From: Marinobacter piscis
Lineage (GTDB): Bacteria; Pseudomonadota; Gammaproteobacteria; Pseudomonadales; Oleiphilaceae
NCBI RefSeq assembly: GCF_007671655.1
Contig: NZ_VCGX01000002.1
Span: forward strand, 1,070,881-1,134,880
Direction: 5' to 3'
DNA: 64,000 nucleotides
The notes under the pieces are model-generated. The model was not told the DNA's origin. It did no database searches and saw nothing but the letters and a program-made list of their open reading frames with translations. Below, piece after piece: positions 1 through 9,612 of this stretch. Each line of letters starts with the position of its first letter. The first letter of the stretch is position 1. Made by a program: the position numbers and the translations under genes.

Positions 1-77
1 TGTTTAATTTTAATCATGCAACAGTCCTTGTTGACATAAAATACAAAAATAAAAGGTATGCAGCTCAGGGTGCAGAC

Positions 78-206
78 TTATTGCGGCTTATTCAACGCGC
101 TTTCTGCTCCTTCAATGCTTCCCTTACTGTTGAGCTGAACTCGGCGATAAATACCGCCGATTGCAAACAGAATAAAGAACCCGACAAACACCCATAAGCC
201 CGGCAA
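78..206 (-). CDS. Possible small membrane protein (unrecognised)
   Basis: A short reading frame follows the wbpM-like gene on the same strand. Read from a TTG at 206 it gives about 42 residues, with one hydrophobic segment (core WVFVGFFILFAIGG) followed by a basic stop-transfer YRR and a polar tail. The open frame extends upstream into the end of the wbpM gene but has no ATG there. I do not recognise it. It could be a real one-helix membrane protein or the tail of a decayed gene. The remaining bases to the window edge show nothing else. Confidence 0.25.
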   Translation of the reverse strand: MPGLWVFVGFFILFAIGGIYRRVQLNSKGSIEGAESALNKPQ

Positions 207-234
207 TACTAAATGTTTCAGTACGTAACTTCCA

Positions 235-2238
235 TTACCGAATACTCAATTTTCGCTTTTCCCAAATCAAATCCACAATCCCATTACTGGGCTCATACCC
301 CTGCACCGTACGCAGCAACATTTCCCGCACCTCTTCATACGCATCGTCTTTCAGTGCCGCACGCATGGCCATAAGGGTTTTGCGCAGTTCTGGCCAGGGC
401 ACAAAAGCTTCGTCGGCCCGATGAATCTTTGAGTGATGGGTCGGTTGGGGGTTGTCACCAATCAGCAGTTCTTCGTACAGCTTTTCACCAGGGCGCAGGC
501 CGGTGAAGCTGATGGAAATATCGCCGTTGGGCGTCATCTCATCACACACCGTCAGGCCCGAAAGCATAATCATTTTGCGGGCCAGCTCAACAATGCGCAC
601 CGGCTCGCCCATATCCAGCACAAACACATCCCCGCCCTGACCCATGGAGCCTGCCTGTATCACCAGCTGGGCGGCCTCCGGAATGGTCATAAAATAACGG
701 GTAATGTCCTTGTGCGTCACGGTAACCGGACCGCCGCGACGAATCTGCTCGCGGAACAAAGGGATTACCGAGCCGGAAGACCCCAGCACATTACCAAAGC
801 GCACCATGGTGAAACGGGTGCGGTTTACCCGGCTGATGCCTTCGGTATCGCCAATCAGTTCCGGGGCCTGCTCAGCGCTCAGAGCCTGCAACACCATTTC
901 TGCCAGGCGCTTGGTGGCGCCCATCACGTTAGTGGGGCGCACCGCTTTATCGGTGGAGATCAACACACAGTTGGGCACATTACACACAATGGCCGCCTGC
1001 GCTACATTTTTGGTGCCGAACACATTATTAAGAATACCCTCGGCAACATTGTGCTCCACCATAGGCACATGCTTATAGGCGGCCGCGTGGTAAACCGTAT
1101 CCACCCCCCAGGCCGTCATTATATCCCGCAGGCGCGAGCCATTCCGGATAGAGCCCAGTATCGGTACCAGATGCACATCAAGATTTTGTGACCGTACCCA
1201 GCCTTCCAGTTCCTTGTGTATGGAGTAAAGGCCATACTCGTTGTGCTCGTACAGAATCAGTGTGGTGGGGCCATTATTCACAATCTGGCGGCACAGCTCA
1301 CTGCCGATAGAGCCGCCGGCACCGGTAACCATAACGATCTGCTGATCAATGCAGCGGCCCAGCAGCGCTTCTTCCGGGGGCACTGGGTCCCGCCCCAGAA
1401 GGTCCGCTACATCCACCTCCTGCATGTCATCCACTTTCACCTTGCCACTGGCAATGTCCATCAGCCCGGGCATGGTGCGCACATACACAGGAAAGCGGGC
1501 CAGATTGTGGAGGATTTTCTGGCGCTCGGCGCGGCTGGCAGAGGGAATGGCAAGAAACACTTCTTTAGCGCCTGTTTTATCCAGCATCCGCGGAATGTTT
1601 CGGGAAGAATACACTCGCAGCCCGGCAATGCTGCGCCCGATCAGGCCCGGATCATCATCAATAAACGCCACAGGCCGGTACAAACGCCCCACCCACAAAG
1701 ACGCCAGCAACTGGTTACCGGAGGCCCCGGCGCCATAAATCGCCACCGGCATACCGGCTTCCTGCTCAGTGTTTTGCAAAGCGGCCCCACTGCCATTGGC
1801 CAGCAGCCAGTCACCAACAAAGTACTCACGGGCAGCCAGGCGTAAGCCACCAATTAGCAGCAAACTCAGCCACCAGTAACTGACCAGAGACGAGCGGGGG
1901 ATCAGTAATTCTAAGCCGGCTGCGCGGGAAAAAAACACAAACAGACACAATGTACCAAAGCCCAGGGTGACCGCTTTAAAAATCGTCAGCAGCGCCTGTC
2001 CACCAAAATGGCGCATCACAGCCCGATACATGCCAGTTACCACATAAAATGGCAGAGCAGTCATCGGCGCCAGAACAAACAACCACAGTTCGTTGCCCTC
2101 TGGCCATACCCAGCCTTCACCACCCAGGCGCAAATACAAAGATAAATACAAAGCCAGCCAGAGTAACACCACGTCTGCCACAATCTGCAACAAACGCTTC
2201 TGGGCGTAACTTAAGTCAATTAAGCGCTCTTTCAGCAT
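235..2238 (-). CDS. wbpM: Membrane-bound UDP-sugar 4,6-dehydratase, WbpM/CapD family
   Basis: Predicted inner-membrane nucleotide-sugar dehydratase that converts UDP-GlcNAc to the UDP-4-keto-6-deoxy intermediate used for QuiNAc/FucNAc-type sugars. The 667-residue length is typical of long WbpM/CapD proteins. The first ~130 residues hold four hydrophobic segments. A first Rossmann motif (YGAGASGNQLL) lies near residue 168, and the catalytic SDR domain starts near 305 with VTGAGGSIGSE. The SMK-type active site is visible as STDKAVRPTNVMGATKR, which separates this family from Tyr-dependent epimerases. In P. aeruginosa wbpM sits at the end of the O-antigen cluster, and here it is likewise the last large gene of the minus-strand polysaccharide region, after nagB and pgm. 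Family assignment is firm; the exact sugar product is inferred. Confidence 0.93.
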   Translation of the reverse strand: MLKERLIDLSYAQKRLLQIVADVVLLWLALYLSLYLRLGGEGWVWPEGNELWLFVLAPMTALPFYVVTGMYRAVMRHFGGQALLTIFKAVTLGFGTLCLFVFFSRAAGLELLIPRSSLVSYWWLSLLLIGGLRLAAREYFVGDWLLANGSGAALQNTEQEAGMPVAIYGAGASGNQLLASLWVGRLYRPVAFIDDDPGLIGRSIAGLRVYSSRNIPRMLDKTGAKEVFLAIPSASRAERQKILHNLARFPVYVRTMPGLMDIASGKVKVDDMQEVDVADLLGRDPVPPEEALLGRCIDQQIVMVTGAGGSIGSELCRQIVNNGPTTLILYEHNEYGLYSIHKELEGWVRSQNLDVHLVPILGSIRNGSRLRDIMTAWGVDTVYHAAAYKHVPMVEHNVAEGILNNVFGTKNVAQAAIVCNVPNCVLISTDKAVRPTNVMGATKRLAEMVLQALSAEQAPELIGDTEGISRVNRTRFTMVRFGNVLGSSGSVIPLFREQIRRGGPVTVTHKDITRYFMTIPEAAQLVIQAGSMGQGGDVFVLDMGEPVRIVELARKMIMLSGLTVCDEMTPNGDISISFTGLRPGEKLYEELLIGDNPQPTHHSKIHRADEAFVPWPELRKTLMAMRAALKDDAYEEVREMLLRTVQGYEPSNGIVDLIWEKRKLSIR

Positions 2239-2302
2239 GAAACATGTCCTGATAACTGCGGAACACTAATGGCAGTCAATCGCTGGTCCTGGTGCACACA
2301 AC

Positions 2303-3088
2303 TCAGGCCCCGGCAATCAGCCCCTCTTTCGTCGGAAGCAATGCCGCCGCCTCTTTATCCATCACAATGGTGGCGTTGCGGTGCATTTTTAAAACAGACG
2401 CCGGCAAGTCTTCGCTCACCTCACCGTGATACAACTCCGCCATAATCGCCGCTTTCTTGGGGCCTGTGGCCACCAGAATCACTTCCTTCGCCTCCAGAAT
2501 CTCCTGAATGCCCATGGTAATAGCGTGAGTAGGCACTTCCCGCTGATCGGTGAAAAAACGGCCGTTATCAATACGGGTCTGCTCGGTAAGCTCGATCACA
2601 TGGGTGCGGCTGTCAAACGGGGTTTTGGGCTCGTTAAAACCAATATGGCCGTTGGTGCCAATGCCCAGCAGCTGCAAATCCATGCCACCTATGGCCTGAA
2701 TGGCCTCGGTATACGCCTGGCAGGCACGCTCGGCATTCTCTGCAGTGCCATCAGGAAGATGCACCCGCTCCCCGGGTATGCGCAGTTGATTAAACAGATG
2801 CTGGTACATGTAAAAGCAATAACTCTGGGCATGCTCCGGCCCCAGGCCAATGTACTCGTCCAGATTGAACGTAGTCAGCCGGGACACATCCACCGGATCC
2901 TGCTCCAGGTATTGCATCAACCGGGCGTAAACAGGCTCCATGGTGCTGCCGGTAGCCAGGCCCAGAACCGAATCCGCCTTGGCGCAAATCTGGTCAAACA
3001 ACCGCTGGGCGGTGTAGCGGGATACGTCGTCTACTGTGTTAAATATTTTATACATGGGTGTTGTACCGGAAAGATAAAAACGGGCCAC
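2303..3088 (-). CDS. nagB: Glucosamine-6-phosphate deaminase NagB
   Basis: Converts glucosamine-6-phosphate to fructose-6-phosphate and ammonia in the cytoplasm, linking amino-sugar and hexose-phosphate pools. Family landmarks are GLATGSTMEPVY near residue 43, NLDEYIGL near 75, and GIGTNGHIGFNEP near 143, the last carrying active-site residues. Length (261 aa) is close to E. coli NagB (266). The start is a choice between a GTG at 3088 and an ATG at 3055. I prefer the GTG because GAGGGG sits 8 bases upstream and the GTG overlaps the pgm stop as TAGTG, whereas the ATG has no visible ribosome site. Its place after pgm suggests translational coupling and a role in precursor supply for the surface polymer. 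Confidence 0.9.
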   Translation of the reverse strand: MARFYLSGTTPMYKIFNTVDDVSRYTAQRLFDQICAKADSVLGLATGSTMEPVYARLMQYLEQDPVDVSRLTTFNLDEYIGLGPEHAQSYCFYMYQHLFNQLRIPGERVHLPDGTAENAERACQAYTEAIQAIGGMDLQLLGIGTNGHIGFNEPKTPFDSRTHVIELTEQTRIDNGRFFTDQREVPTHAITMGIQEILEAKEVILVATGPKKAAIMAELYHGEVSEDLPASVLKMHRNATIVMDKEAAALLPTKEGLIAGA

Positions 3089-4659
3089 TAAAGCAGCCCC
3101 TCAGCCTGCTCAAAGATTCGCTCCAGGTGCTCCGCCCCCACGAAGCTCTCCGCATATATCTTGCAAAGATCCTCCGTGCCGCTGGGCCTGGCGGCAAACC
3201 AGCCGTTCTCTGTGGTTACCTTCAGCCCGCCGATGGCCGCACCATTCCCCGGCGCTTCGGTGAATACGCCTGTTACCGGGTCGCCGGCCAGTTCGGTGAA
3301 CGGTATATCGTCCGGTGTTAACGCCTTCAATCGCTGTTTCTGTTCTTCTGTGGCGGCGAAGTCTTTGCGTTGGTAATAAGGCGCACCGTGCTGTTCGGTC
3401 AGCCCCTGGTAATACTCACTGGGCAGCTTGCCGGTTTTCGCGGCCATTTCCGCTGCCAGCAAGCACAGGATAATACCGTCTTTGTCGGTGCTCCAGGGTT
3501 TGCCCGCAAACGTGAGGAAACTGGCCCCGGCGCTTTCTTCACCCCCAAAAGCCAAACGGCTCTGGTGCAGGCCTTCCACAAACCATTTAAAGCCCACCGG
3601 CACTTCGTACAGTTCACGGCGGTTGGCGGCTACCACCCGGTCGATCATGGAAGACGACACCAGGGTTTTGCCAATGGCCAGGGTGTCCGGCCAGTGTTCA
3701 CGGTGTTTCAGCAGGTAGTCCACGCACACGGCCAGGTAGCGGTTCGGATTCATCAGCCCGGCGGCGTCAACAATGCCGTGGCGGTCGGCATCCGGATCGT
3801 TCGCGAAGGCCAGATCAAAACGGTCTTTGACCGTGAGCAGTTTCGCCATGGCCGCAGGGCTGGAGCAGTCCATGCGAATTTTGCCATCGTGGTCCGGGGG
3901 CATAAACGCAAAGGCCGGGTCTATGGTGCGGTTAACCACCTCCAGCGCCAGGCCGTAATGCTCTGCCACCGCTTCCCACACCGCCAGCGCCGAACCGCCC
4001 ATGGGGTCTACGCCAATGGTCAGCCCACTGGCGGCAATGGCGGGCATATCCACCACCTCGCCTAACGCCTGCACATATTCACTCACATAGTCGTAGTGTA
4101 CCGCCTCCAGTACCGCCATCCGGCGGGGCGAGGTACGCACACCGGCCATATCAGCCGCAAGAAATTCATTGGCGCGGTTCTCAATCCACCCGGTTGCCTC
4201 CGTATCGGCCGGGCCACCGTCCGGGCCATTGTATTTTATGCCCCCGTCTTCCGGCGGGTTATGGGAGGGGGTAATCACCAACCCATCCGCCAGCTCACCC
4301 GTACCCCGGGCGTTATGGCGCAAAATGGCATGGGACACCAGCGGCGTGGGCGTATAGCCTCCCGCTGAGTCCACACGCATCGCCACATCGTTCGCCGACA
4401 ACACCTCCAGCACCGAGTCCATGGCCGGCCCCGAAAGCGCATGGGTGTCTTTACCAATAAACAAAGGCCCGGTAATACCCTGCGCCTTGCGCCAGTCCAC
4501 CACGGCCTGGGCAATGGCCAGAATGTGGTGATGATTAAAGCTGCCTTTAAGCGAACTGCCCCTGTGCCCGGACGTGCCAAAACTCACACGCTCTTCGGGT
4601 TTGTCCGGGTTGGGGGTGCGTTCGGAGTAGGCAGCAATGATTTTATTAATTTCTGACAT
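3088..4659 (-). CDS. pgm: Phosphoglucomutase (alpha-D-glucose phosphate-specific)
   Basis: Interconverts glucose-6-phosphate and glucose-1-phosphate, feeding UDP-glucose synthesis. The 523 residues carry the phosphohexomutase signatures in order: TSGHRG near residue 29, the phosphoserine loop TPSHNPPEDGG near 130, the metal site DPDADRHG near 290, the sugar-binding loop GEESAGASF near 373, and the phosphate-binding RPSGTEDLCKIY near the C-terminus. It matches the E. coli Pgm type, not AlgC-like mutases. It lies 76 bases downstream of ugd copy 1, with a GC-rich palindrome between them, and overlaps nagB by one base. pgm next to ugd and pgi/galU sequences is the usual tail of a gammaproteobacterial capsule locus. 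Confidence 0.95.
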   Translation of the reverse strand: MSEINKIIAAYSERTPNPDKPEERVSFGTSGHRGSSLKGSFNHHHILAIAQAVVDWRKAQGITGPLFIGKDTHALSGPAMDSVLEVLSANDVAMRVDSAGGYTPTPLVSHAILRHNARGTGELADGLVITPSHNPPEDGGIKYNGPDGGPADTEATGWIENRANEFLAADMAGVRTSPRRMAVLEAVHYDYVSEYVQALGEVVDMPAIAASGLTIGVDPMGGSALAVWEAVAEHYGLALEVVNRTIDPAFAFMPPDHDGKIRMDCSSPAAMAKLLTVKDRFDLAFANDPDADRHGIVDAAGLMNPNRYLAVCVDYLLKHREHWPDTLAIGKTLVSSSMIDRVVAANRRELYEVPVGFKWFVEGLHQSRLAFGGEESAGASFLTFAGKPWSTDKDGIILCLLAAEMAAKTGKLPSEYYQGLTEQHGAPYYQRKDFAATEEQKQRLKALTPDDIPFTELAGDPVTGVFTEAPGNGAAIGGLKVTTENGWFAARPSGTEDLCKIYAESFVGAEHLERIFEQAEGLL

Positions 4660-4691
4660 TATTTACCTGTAACTCTCACGCTAGAGGAAAA

Positions 4692-4732
4692 CCTTCCCTC
4701 TCCCCCCGCGGGAGAGGGCCAGGGAGAGGGGG
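4692..4732. repeat. REP-like GC-rich palindrome between ugd and pgm
   Basis: An inverted repeat with arms of the type CCCTCTCCC / GGGAGAGGG fills the gap between ugd copy 1 and pgm. The same core makes up the tandem array at 40406-40655. It can form a strong hairpin in RNA and may act as a transcript-stabilising or terminator-like element between the two genes. No transposase for it is visible in the window. Confidence 0.7.
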
Positions 4733-4734
4733 TA

Positions 4735-5901
4735 TTAATCACTCCCAAAAAGATCCCTTGTATAAACCTTCTCATCCACATCCGCCAGCACCTCACTCCG
4801 GCGGTTGGCGATAATCACATCCGCTTCCTGTTTAAACGCCTCCAGATCGCGAATCACCCGGGAGTGGAAGAAGGTGTCCTCCTCCAGCTCGGGCTCATAC
4901 ACAATCACCTCTATGCCCTTGGCTTTGATGCGCTTCATAATGCCCTGAATGGCCGAGGCGCGGAAGTTGTCGGAGCCGGATTTCATCACCAGGCGGTACA
5001 CACCCACCACCTGCGGTTTGCGGGTGAGGATGTCATCGGCAATGAAGTCTTTGCGGGTGCGGTTAGCATCGACAATGGCGCGGATGAGGTTGTTGGGAAC
5101 TTCTTCGTAGTTGGCCAGCAGCTGTTTGGTGTCTTTGGGCAGACAGTAGCCACCGTAGCCGAACGAGGGGTTGTTGTAGTGATCGCCAATACGCGGGTCC
5201 AGGCCCACGCCGTCGATAATCTGGCGGGTGTTCAGGCCGTTGCGGGCGGCGTAGGTGTCCAGTTCGTTGAAGTAGGCCACACGCATGGCCAGGTAGGTGT
5301 TGGAGAACAGTTTGATGGCTTCGGCTTCGGTGCTGTCGGTGAACAACACAGGCACATCTTCGCGCACCGCACCCTGCTTCAGCAGCCCGGCAAACACCTC
5401 AGCCCGTTCCGAGCGCTCGCCCACAATAATCCGCGACGGATGCAGGTTATCGTGCAGCGCTTTCCCCTCACGCAAAAACTCCGGCGAGAAAATAATATTG
5501 TTGGTTTCAAAACGCTCGCACAGCTCTTTGGTATACCCCACGGGCACCGTGGATTTAATCACCATCACCGCGCCGGGGTTAATGGCCATCACATCCTGAA
5601 CCACAGACTCCACCGTGCTGGTATCAAAATAGTTGGTTTTGGGGTCGTAATCCGTGGGGGTGGCAATCACCACATAATCCGCCCCAACGTAGGCCTGTTC
5701 TTTATCGAGCGTGGCGTTAAAATTGAGGTCTTTATTGGCCAGAAAGTCGGAGATATCCGGGTCCAGAATCGGGCTCTGGCGCTTGTTAAGAAGCTCAACC
5801 TTCTCTGAATCAATATCCAGAGCAACCACTTCATTGTGCTGGGCCAGTAACACTGCGTTGGAAAGGCCCACGTAGCCGGTGCCGGCGATGGTGATTTTCA
5901 T
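4735..5901 (-). CDS. ugd: UDP-glucose 6-dehydrogenase, copy 1
   Basis: Oxidises UDP-glucose to UDP-glucuronic acid with two NAD+. At 388 residues it is the short E. coli-type Ugd. Visible features are the N-terminal NAD fold [15 protein letters not shown] (residue 7 on), the substrate segment [15 protein letters not shown] near 145, and the catalytic cysteine in [13 protein letters not shown] near 253. The gene has a close paralogue at 8434-9600, with long stretches identical at the DNA level. It sits between a DUF2235 gene (67 bases upstream) and pgm. Two intact ugd genes in one locus suggest either high demand for glucuronate or a recent duplication. Confidence 0.95.
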   Translation of the reverse strand: MKITIAGTGYVGLSNAVLLAQHNEVVALDIDSEKVELLNKRQSPILDPDISDFLANKDLNFNATLDKEQAYVGADYVVIATPTDYDPKTNYFDTSTVESVVQDVMAINPGAVMVIKSTVPVGYTKELCERFETNNIIFSPEFLREGKALHDNLHPSRIIVGERSERAEVFAGLLKQGAVREDVPVLFTDSTEAEAIKLFSNTYLAMRVAYFNELDTYAARNGLNTRQIIDGVGLDPRIGDHYNNPSFGYGGYCLPKDTKQLLANYEEVPNNLIRAIVDANRTRKDFIADDILTRKPQVVGVYRLVMKSGSDNFRASAIQGIMKRIKAKGIEVIVYEPELEEDTFFHSRVIRDLEAFKQEADVIIANRRSEVLADVDEKVYTRDLFGSD

Positions 5902-5968
5902 GGTTTATCCTGTTGGTTCTGTGTGCCTGCTTATTGATAGAGCTACTGATTTAGTGGCCCCCAAAGCT

Positions 5969-6994
5969 TTACTCTCGTAGCCCCCTCTCAACTAACGTTA
6001 CGCCCTCCCAACCCACGCGCTTAACCAAGTCTGCCAAGCCCGGGCTTTTGTACTTTACGGTTTCATCTTCCCAGCGCTGCTTAACGCTTGCATGCAGCAG
6101 TGGCTCTACCGTACGTACATGCTTGCGCCCCATGGCCCGGTAAAAGCCCTTGTACTCATTATGCATACGCCCCGCATAATCGGGATTAAAACGCTGCAAC
6201 AAATACGGCTCCAGCGCCAGGCCGTGCAAGTCGGCTTCATCGGCCATCCACACACCGGCCAGGTCCCCCAGCGAATGGTCCGGATAGCCGCCGCCAATAT
6301 CAGTATGCACGCCGGCAAACCACACCTGCTGCACATCCACTCCGGCTTTGGCAGACCACAGCGTTGGTTCAAAATCCTGGCGTTTCTCATCAATCGCCAC
6401 CGCATGGCGGGCATGGTTAATAATGCTGCTGGGCTCGGTATCGTGAAACAGGTAGCGGTCTGTGCCTAATGTTCCCAAAAACGGCGCGGGAATACCCAGT
6501 GCGCCCACGGTATCAAACACACCAATGAAATGAATGCGGGTAACATCGGCTACCGCGTAGGCCTCCCGAAACGCGGCCGCCTTGCCCTGCCCCGGCGCTG
6601 AGGTTCGCCTGCGGTTGCGGTAAAGAGCGTAGGCCTCAGCAATTTTATCGGCATGCTCTCCCCGGAGAATGCCACAGTTACGAACCAGCCCTGCCAGCGA
6701 GCGCACAGTGTAAGCGCCACGGCTAAAACCAAACAAGTACAAGGCATCGCCTGGCTCGTAGTTATGAACCAAAAAGCGATAACAATCCTGAATGTTCTTA
6801 TCCAGCCCCTTACCGGTAATGCCACCGGAGAGCCTGTCACCTTCCGAGCCTACACCCCAGTCATAAAACACAACCTGCTTGTGGCCTGTGGGGGTTTCAG
6901 GGGCAATACTGCGGGCCAGCCGCAATACATGGGTGGCCGAATCCGATTCCGGCGATTGCCAGGTGCCGTCTGAACAGATGATGATGTTTTTCAT
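5969..6994 (-). CDS. DUF2235 alpha/beta-hydrolase (phospholipase-like)
   Basis: A 341-residue member of the DUF2235 family, which includes type VI secretion phospholipase effectors (Tle1-like) and uncharacterised hydrolases. The start IIICSDGTWQSPES is the typical first strand. The nucleophile elbow is GFSRGAYTV (GxSxG) near residue 96, and the AGVHTDIGGGYPDHSLGD segment near 235 probably supplies acidic and histidine active-site residues. There is no signal peptide and no visible VgrG or immunity gene nearby, so a T6SS role is not supported here. It interrupts a run of nucleotide-sugar genes between the two ugd copies, which looks like an insertion. Substrate unknown. Confidence 0.85.
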   Translation of the reverse strand: MKNIIICSDGTWQSPESDSATHVLRLARSIAPETPTGHKQVVFYDWGVGSEGDRLSGGITGKGLDKNIQDCYRFLVHNYEPGDALYLFGFSRGAYTVRSLAGLVRNCGILRGEHADKIAEAYALYRNRRRTSAPGQGKAAAFREAYAVADVTRIHFIGVFDTVGALGIPAPFLGTLGTDRYLFHDTEPSSIINHARHAVAIDEKRQDFEPTLWSAKAGVDVQQVWFAGVHTDIGGGYPDHSLGDLAGVWMADEADLHGLALEPYLLQRFNPDYAGRMHNEYKGFYRAMGRKHVRTVEPLLHASVKQRWEDETVKYKSPGLADLVKRVGWEGVTLVERGLRE

Positions 6995-7049
6995 TTTCGG
7001 CTCCTATTCCTTGGAGTTGATACAAAATACTTTTGCCCGCGAAAGCTCT

Positions 7050-7688
7050 TTACTTCAAATCACTCAAAAACTCCGTAAACGCCCCACCCAGCTCAGGATG
7101 CCGGCGGCCGTAGGTCACAAACGTCTGCATATACCCCTGCTTGTTCCCACAATCGTGCGAGCGCCCCTGAATGTGGAACGCCTCCACCGGCTCGTCGTCC
7201 ATCAGCATGCCGATAGTATCCGTCAGCTGAATCTCGTTACCGGCGCCCGGCGGGGTTTTCTCCAGCAAATCCCAGATACGGTTGGACAGCACATAGCGGC
7301 CCACCACAGACAAATTGGAAGGCGCCTCATTTACCGGCGGCTTTTCCACAATCGCCTGCATGGCCGCCGAGTGGCCGGCTTGGAGCTCCGAGCCGTTGGT
7401 GTCCACCACCCCATAGCTGGAGACCTTCTCCATGGGCACGGGCTCGACCAACACCTGGCTGGCGCCGGACTCGTCGAAGCGTTTAACCATGGCCGCCAGG
7501 TTGTCGCGGGACAGATCGGACTCGTAATCATCAATCAACACATCCGGCAACACCACGGCAAAGGGCTCGTTACCCACCGCCGGGCGGGCGCAGCTGATGG
7601 CGTGGCCCAGGCCCTTGGCTTCGCCCTGGCGTACGTGCAACAACGTGACATCCGCCGGGCAGACACGCCCAATAACTGGTGCTGGCAC
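7050..7688 (-). pseudogene. galU: galU 3' fragment (UTP-glucose-1-phosphate uridylyltransferase)
   Basis: The reading frame matches only the C-terminal two thirds of GalU, the enzyme making UDP-glucose. Recognisable parts are [42 protein letters not shown] and [15 protein letters not shown]. The first ~100 residues, with the nucleotide-binding glycine-rich loop, are missing. GalU homology starts at about [10 protein letters not shown], directly where the upstream pgi fragment ends in a different frame (around 7651-7670). The frame opens from a GTG in former pgi DNA, so a short protein could be made, but it lacks the UTP site and should be inactive. A functional galU must lie elsewhere if the two ugd genes are to have substrate. 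Confidence 0.82.
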
Positions 7689-8419
7689 ACGGTACTGGCA
7701 TCCACACCCAAGCCCTCACACAACCAGGCCAACGCGGTGCGCACGTTAAAACGGGTATCGGCCGTGGTGAAGGATTTGGAGGCCAGCACCACCAGCGTGG
7801 TGGCCGGGTTCAGCGATTGCATCAGCGGCAACAGCTGAGCGCCGTCCATGGTGGACACATAATGCGCCCGCACAAACCGCTGGCCCTGGGTGTCGCCCAA
7901 CACTTCGCTGACCAACTTGGGGCCGAGGTCCGAACCGCCGACGCCAATGTGCACGACATCGGTAAACGCCTCACCGGTTACACCACGCCACTGGCCGGAA
8001 TGCACCTGGCGAACCAACTCAGCCAGCTTTTCACGCTGTTGCCCGCAAAGCGACACCGTCGGGGCCATGCCCTCAGGCGCGGCAGCATCCGAAGGCCAGC
8101 GAGCGGCCATGTGCAGCGCCGCTCGGTTTTCAGACACGTTGACGGGCTCACCGGCAAACAACGCGTCTCGCGTTTGTTCCAGGCCGATACTCTCGGCCCA
8201 TTGCGTGAGCAAGTCGAGGGAGTTTTCCGTTAGCCGCTGTTTGCTGAAATCCACCTGAAGTGAGTGGAAACTAAACTGCAGGGCCTTGGCGCGCGCCTGA
8301 CTACCCTCACCGCACAACAACGCATTTAAAGACGTCTGCCTCAGACTGTTGGCGTGTTGGTGGAGGACGTCCATGAGGCCTTGTTTACCTTCCCGCGAAT
8401 CCTTTTGCTGTTGAATCAT
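7535..8419 (-). pseudogene. pgi: pgi 5' fragment (glucose-6-phosphate isomerase)
   Basis: The first ~254 codons match the N-terminal half of glucose-6-phosphate isomerase: the lead helix, the phosphate-binding segment VVHIGVGGSDLGPKLV, and ASKSFTTADT. Homology stops at HQLLGVSA, near 7660, where a normal Pgi has about 290 more residues including most catalytic groups. The frame then runs on for ~40 codons through galU DNA in the wrong frame until 7535. This is therefore a deletion joint between pgi and galU, not a designed fusion. Upstream it is 14 bases from ugd copy 2. In Acinetobacter K loci galU, ugd, gpi and pgm are neighbours, so the ancestral order probably had these genes side by side. 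Confidence 0.82.
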
Positions 8420-8433
8420 GATCTGGCCGGGCC

Positions 8434-9600
8434 TTAATCGCTTCCAAACAAATCGCGGGTGTACACTTTCTCACTCACGTCTTTCAGGTTCTCGCTCCGG
8501 CGATTGGCCACAATCACATCCGCTTCCTGCTTGAAAGCCTCCAGGTCGCGCGTCACACGAGAGTGGAAAAACTCGTCTTCGTGCAGTTCCGGCTCATAGA
8601 CGATGACCTCGATCCCTTTTGCTTTCAGGCGTTTCATCACCCCCTGAATGGCCGAGGCGCGGAAGTTGTCGGAGCCGGATTTCATCACCAGGCGGTATAC
8701 GCCCACTACCTGCGGTTTGCGAGCCAGGATGTCATCGGCGATGAAGTCCTTGCGGGTGCGGTTGGCATCCACAATGGCTTTGATCAGGTTATTGGGCACT
8801 TCTTCGTAGTTGGCCAGCAGTTGCTTGGTGTCTTTGGGCAGGCAGTAGCCGCCGTAGCCGAATGACGGATTGTTGTAGTGATCGCCGATGCGCGGGTCCA
8901 GGCCTACGCCGTCGATAATCTGCCGGCTGTTCAGGCCGTGCCGGGCCGCGTAGGTGTCCAGCTCGTTGAAGTAGGCCACGCGCATGGCGAGGTAAGTGTT
9001 GGAAAACAGTTTGATGGCCTCGGCCTCCGTGCTGTCGGTGAACAGCACCGGCGCATCTTCCTTCACCGCCCCCTGTTTCAACAGGTTGGCGAACACCTCA
9101 GCGCGCTCCGAACGCTCACCCACAATAATGCGCGACGGGTAAAGGTTGTCGTGCAGGGCTTTACCTTCACGCAGAAACTCCGGCGAGAAGATGATGTTGT
9201 TGGTTTCGAAGCGCTCACACAGCTCTTTGGTATAGCCCACCGGCACCGTGGATTTAATCACCATCACCGCGCCCGGGTTAATGGCCATCACATCCTGAAT
9301 CACCGACTCCACGGTTTTCGTGTTGAAGTAGTTGGTCTGCGGGTCGTAATCCGTCGGCGTGGCAATCACGACAAAATCCGCGCCCTGATACGCCTGTTCT
9401 TTATCCAGCGTGGCGGTGAAGTTCAGCTCTTTATTGGCCAGAAAGTCGGAAATTTCCGCATCAATAATCGGGCTCTTGCGGTTGTTCAGCAGCTCGACTT
9501 TCTCCGGATCAATATCCAGAGCAACCACTTCGTTATGCTGGGCCAGCAGCATGGCGTTAGACAGGCCTACATAGCCGGTACCGGCGATAGCGATTTTCAT
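8434..9600 (-). CDS. ugd: UDP-glucose 6-dehydrogenase, copy 2
   Basis: A second 388-residue Ugd, very similar along its full length to the copy at 4735-5901. It keeps [15 protein letters not shown], the [15 protein letters not shown] segment and the catalytic [13 protein letters not shown]. Differences are scattered conservative changes, for example in the tail ([14 protein letters not shown] against [14 protein letters not shown]). It lies 12 bases downstream of the initiating transferase gene, so it is probably in the same operon. The ugd-pgi/galU-DUF2235-ugd arrangement gives ~1.2-kb direct repeats about 3.7 kb apart, which could recombine. Confidence 0.95.
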   Translation of the reverse strand: MKIAIAGTGYVGLSNAMLLAQHNEVVALDIDPEKVELLNNRKSPIIDAEISDFLANKELNFTATLDKEQAYQGADFVVIATPTDYDPQTNYFNTKTVESVIQDVMAINPGAVMVIKSTVPVGYTKELCERFETNNIIFSPEFLREGKALHDNLYPSRIIVGERSERAEVFANLLKQGAVKEDAPVLFTDSTEAEAIKLFSNTYLAMRVAYFNELDTYAARHGLNSRQIIDGVGLDPRIGDHYNNPSFGYGGYCLPKDTKQLLANYEEVPNNLIKAIVDANRTRKDFIADDILARKPQVVGVYRLVMKSGSDNFRASAIQGVMKRLKAKGIEVIVYEPELHEDEFFHSRVTRDLEAFKQEADVIVANRRSENLKDVSEKVYTRDLFGSD

Positions 9601-9612
9601 CTAATACTCCTA

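Noticed and set aside
433..1191. Long open frame opposite the wbpM-like gene
   Set aside because: It is antisense to a full-length, well-conserved gene, and its sequence shows no recognisable domain. The same applies to the other opposite-strand frames over pgm, ugd, wza and wzi.
5969..6994. Type VI secretion effector with immunity partner
   Set aside because: The DUF2235 fold is compatible, but no VgrG, PAAR, adaptor or immunity gene is nearby, so only the hydrolase family is claimed.
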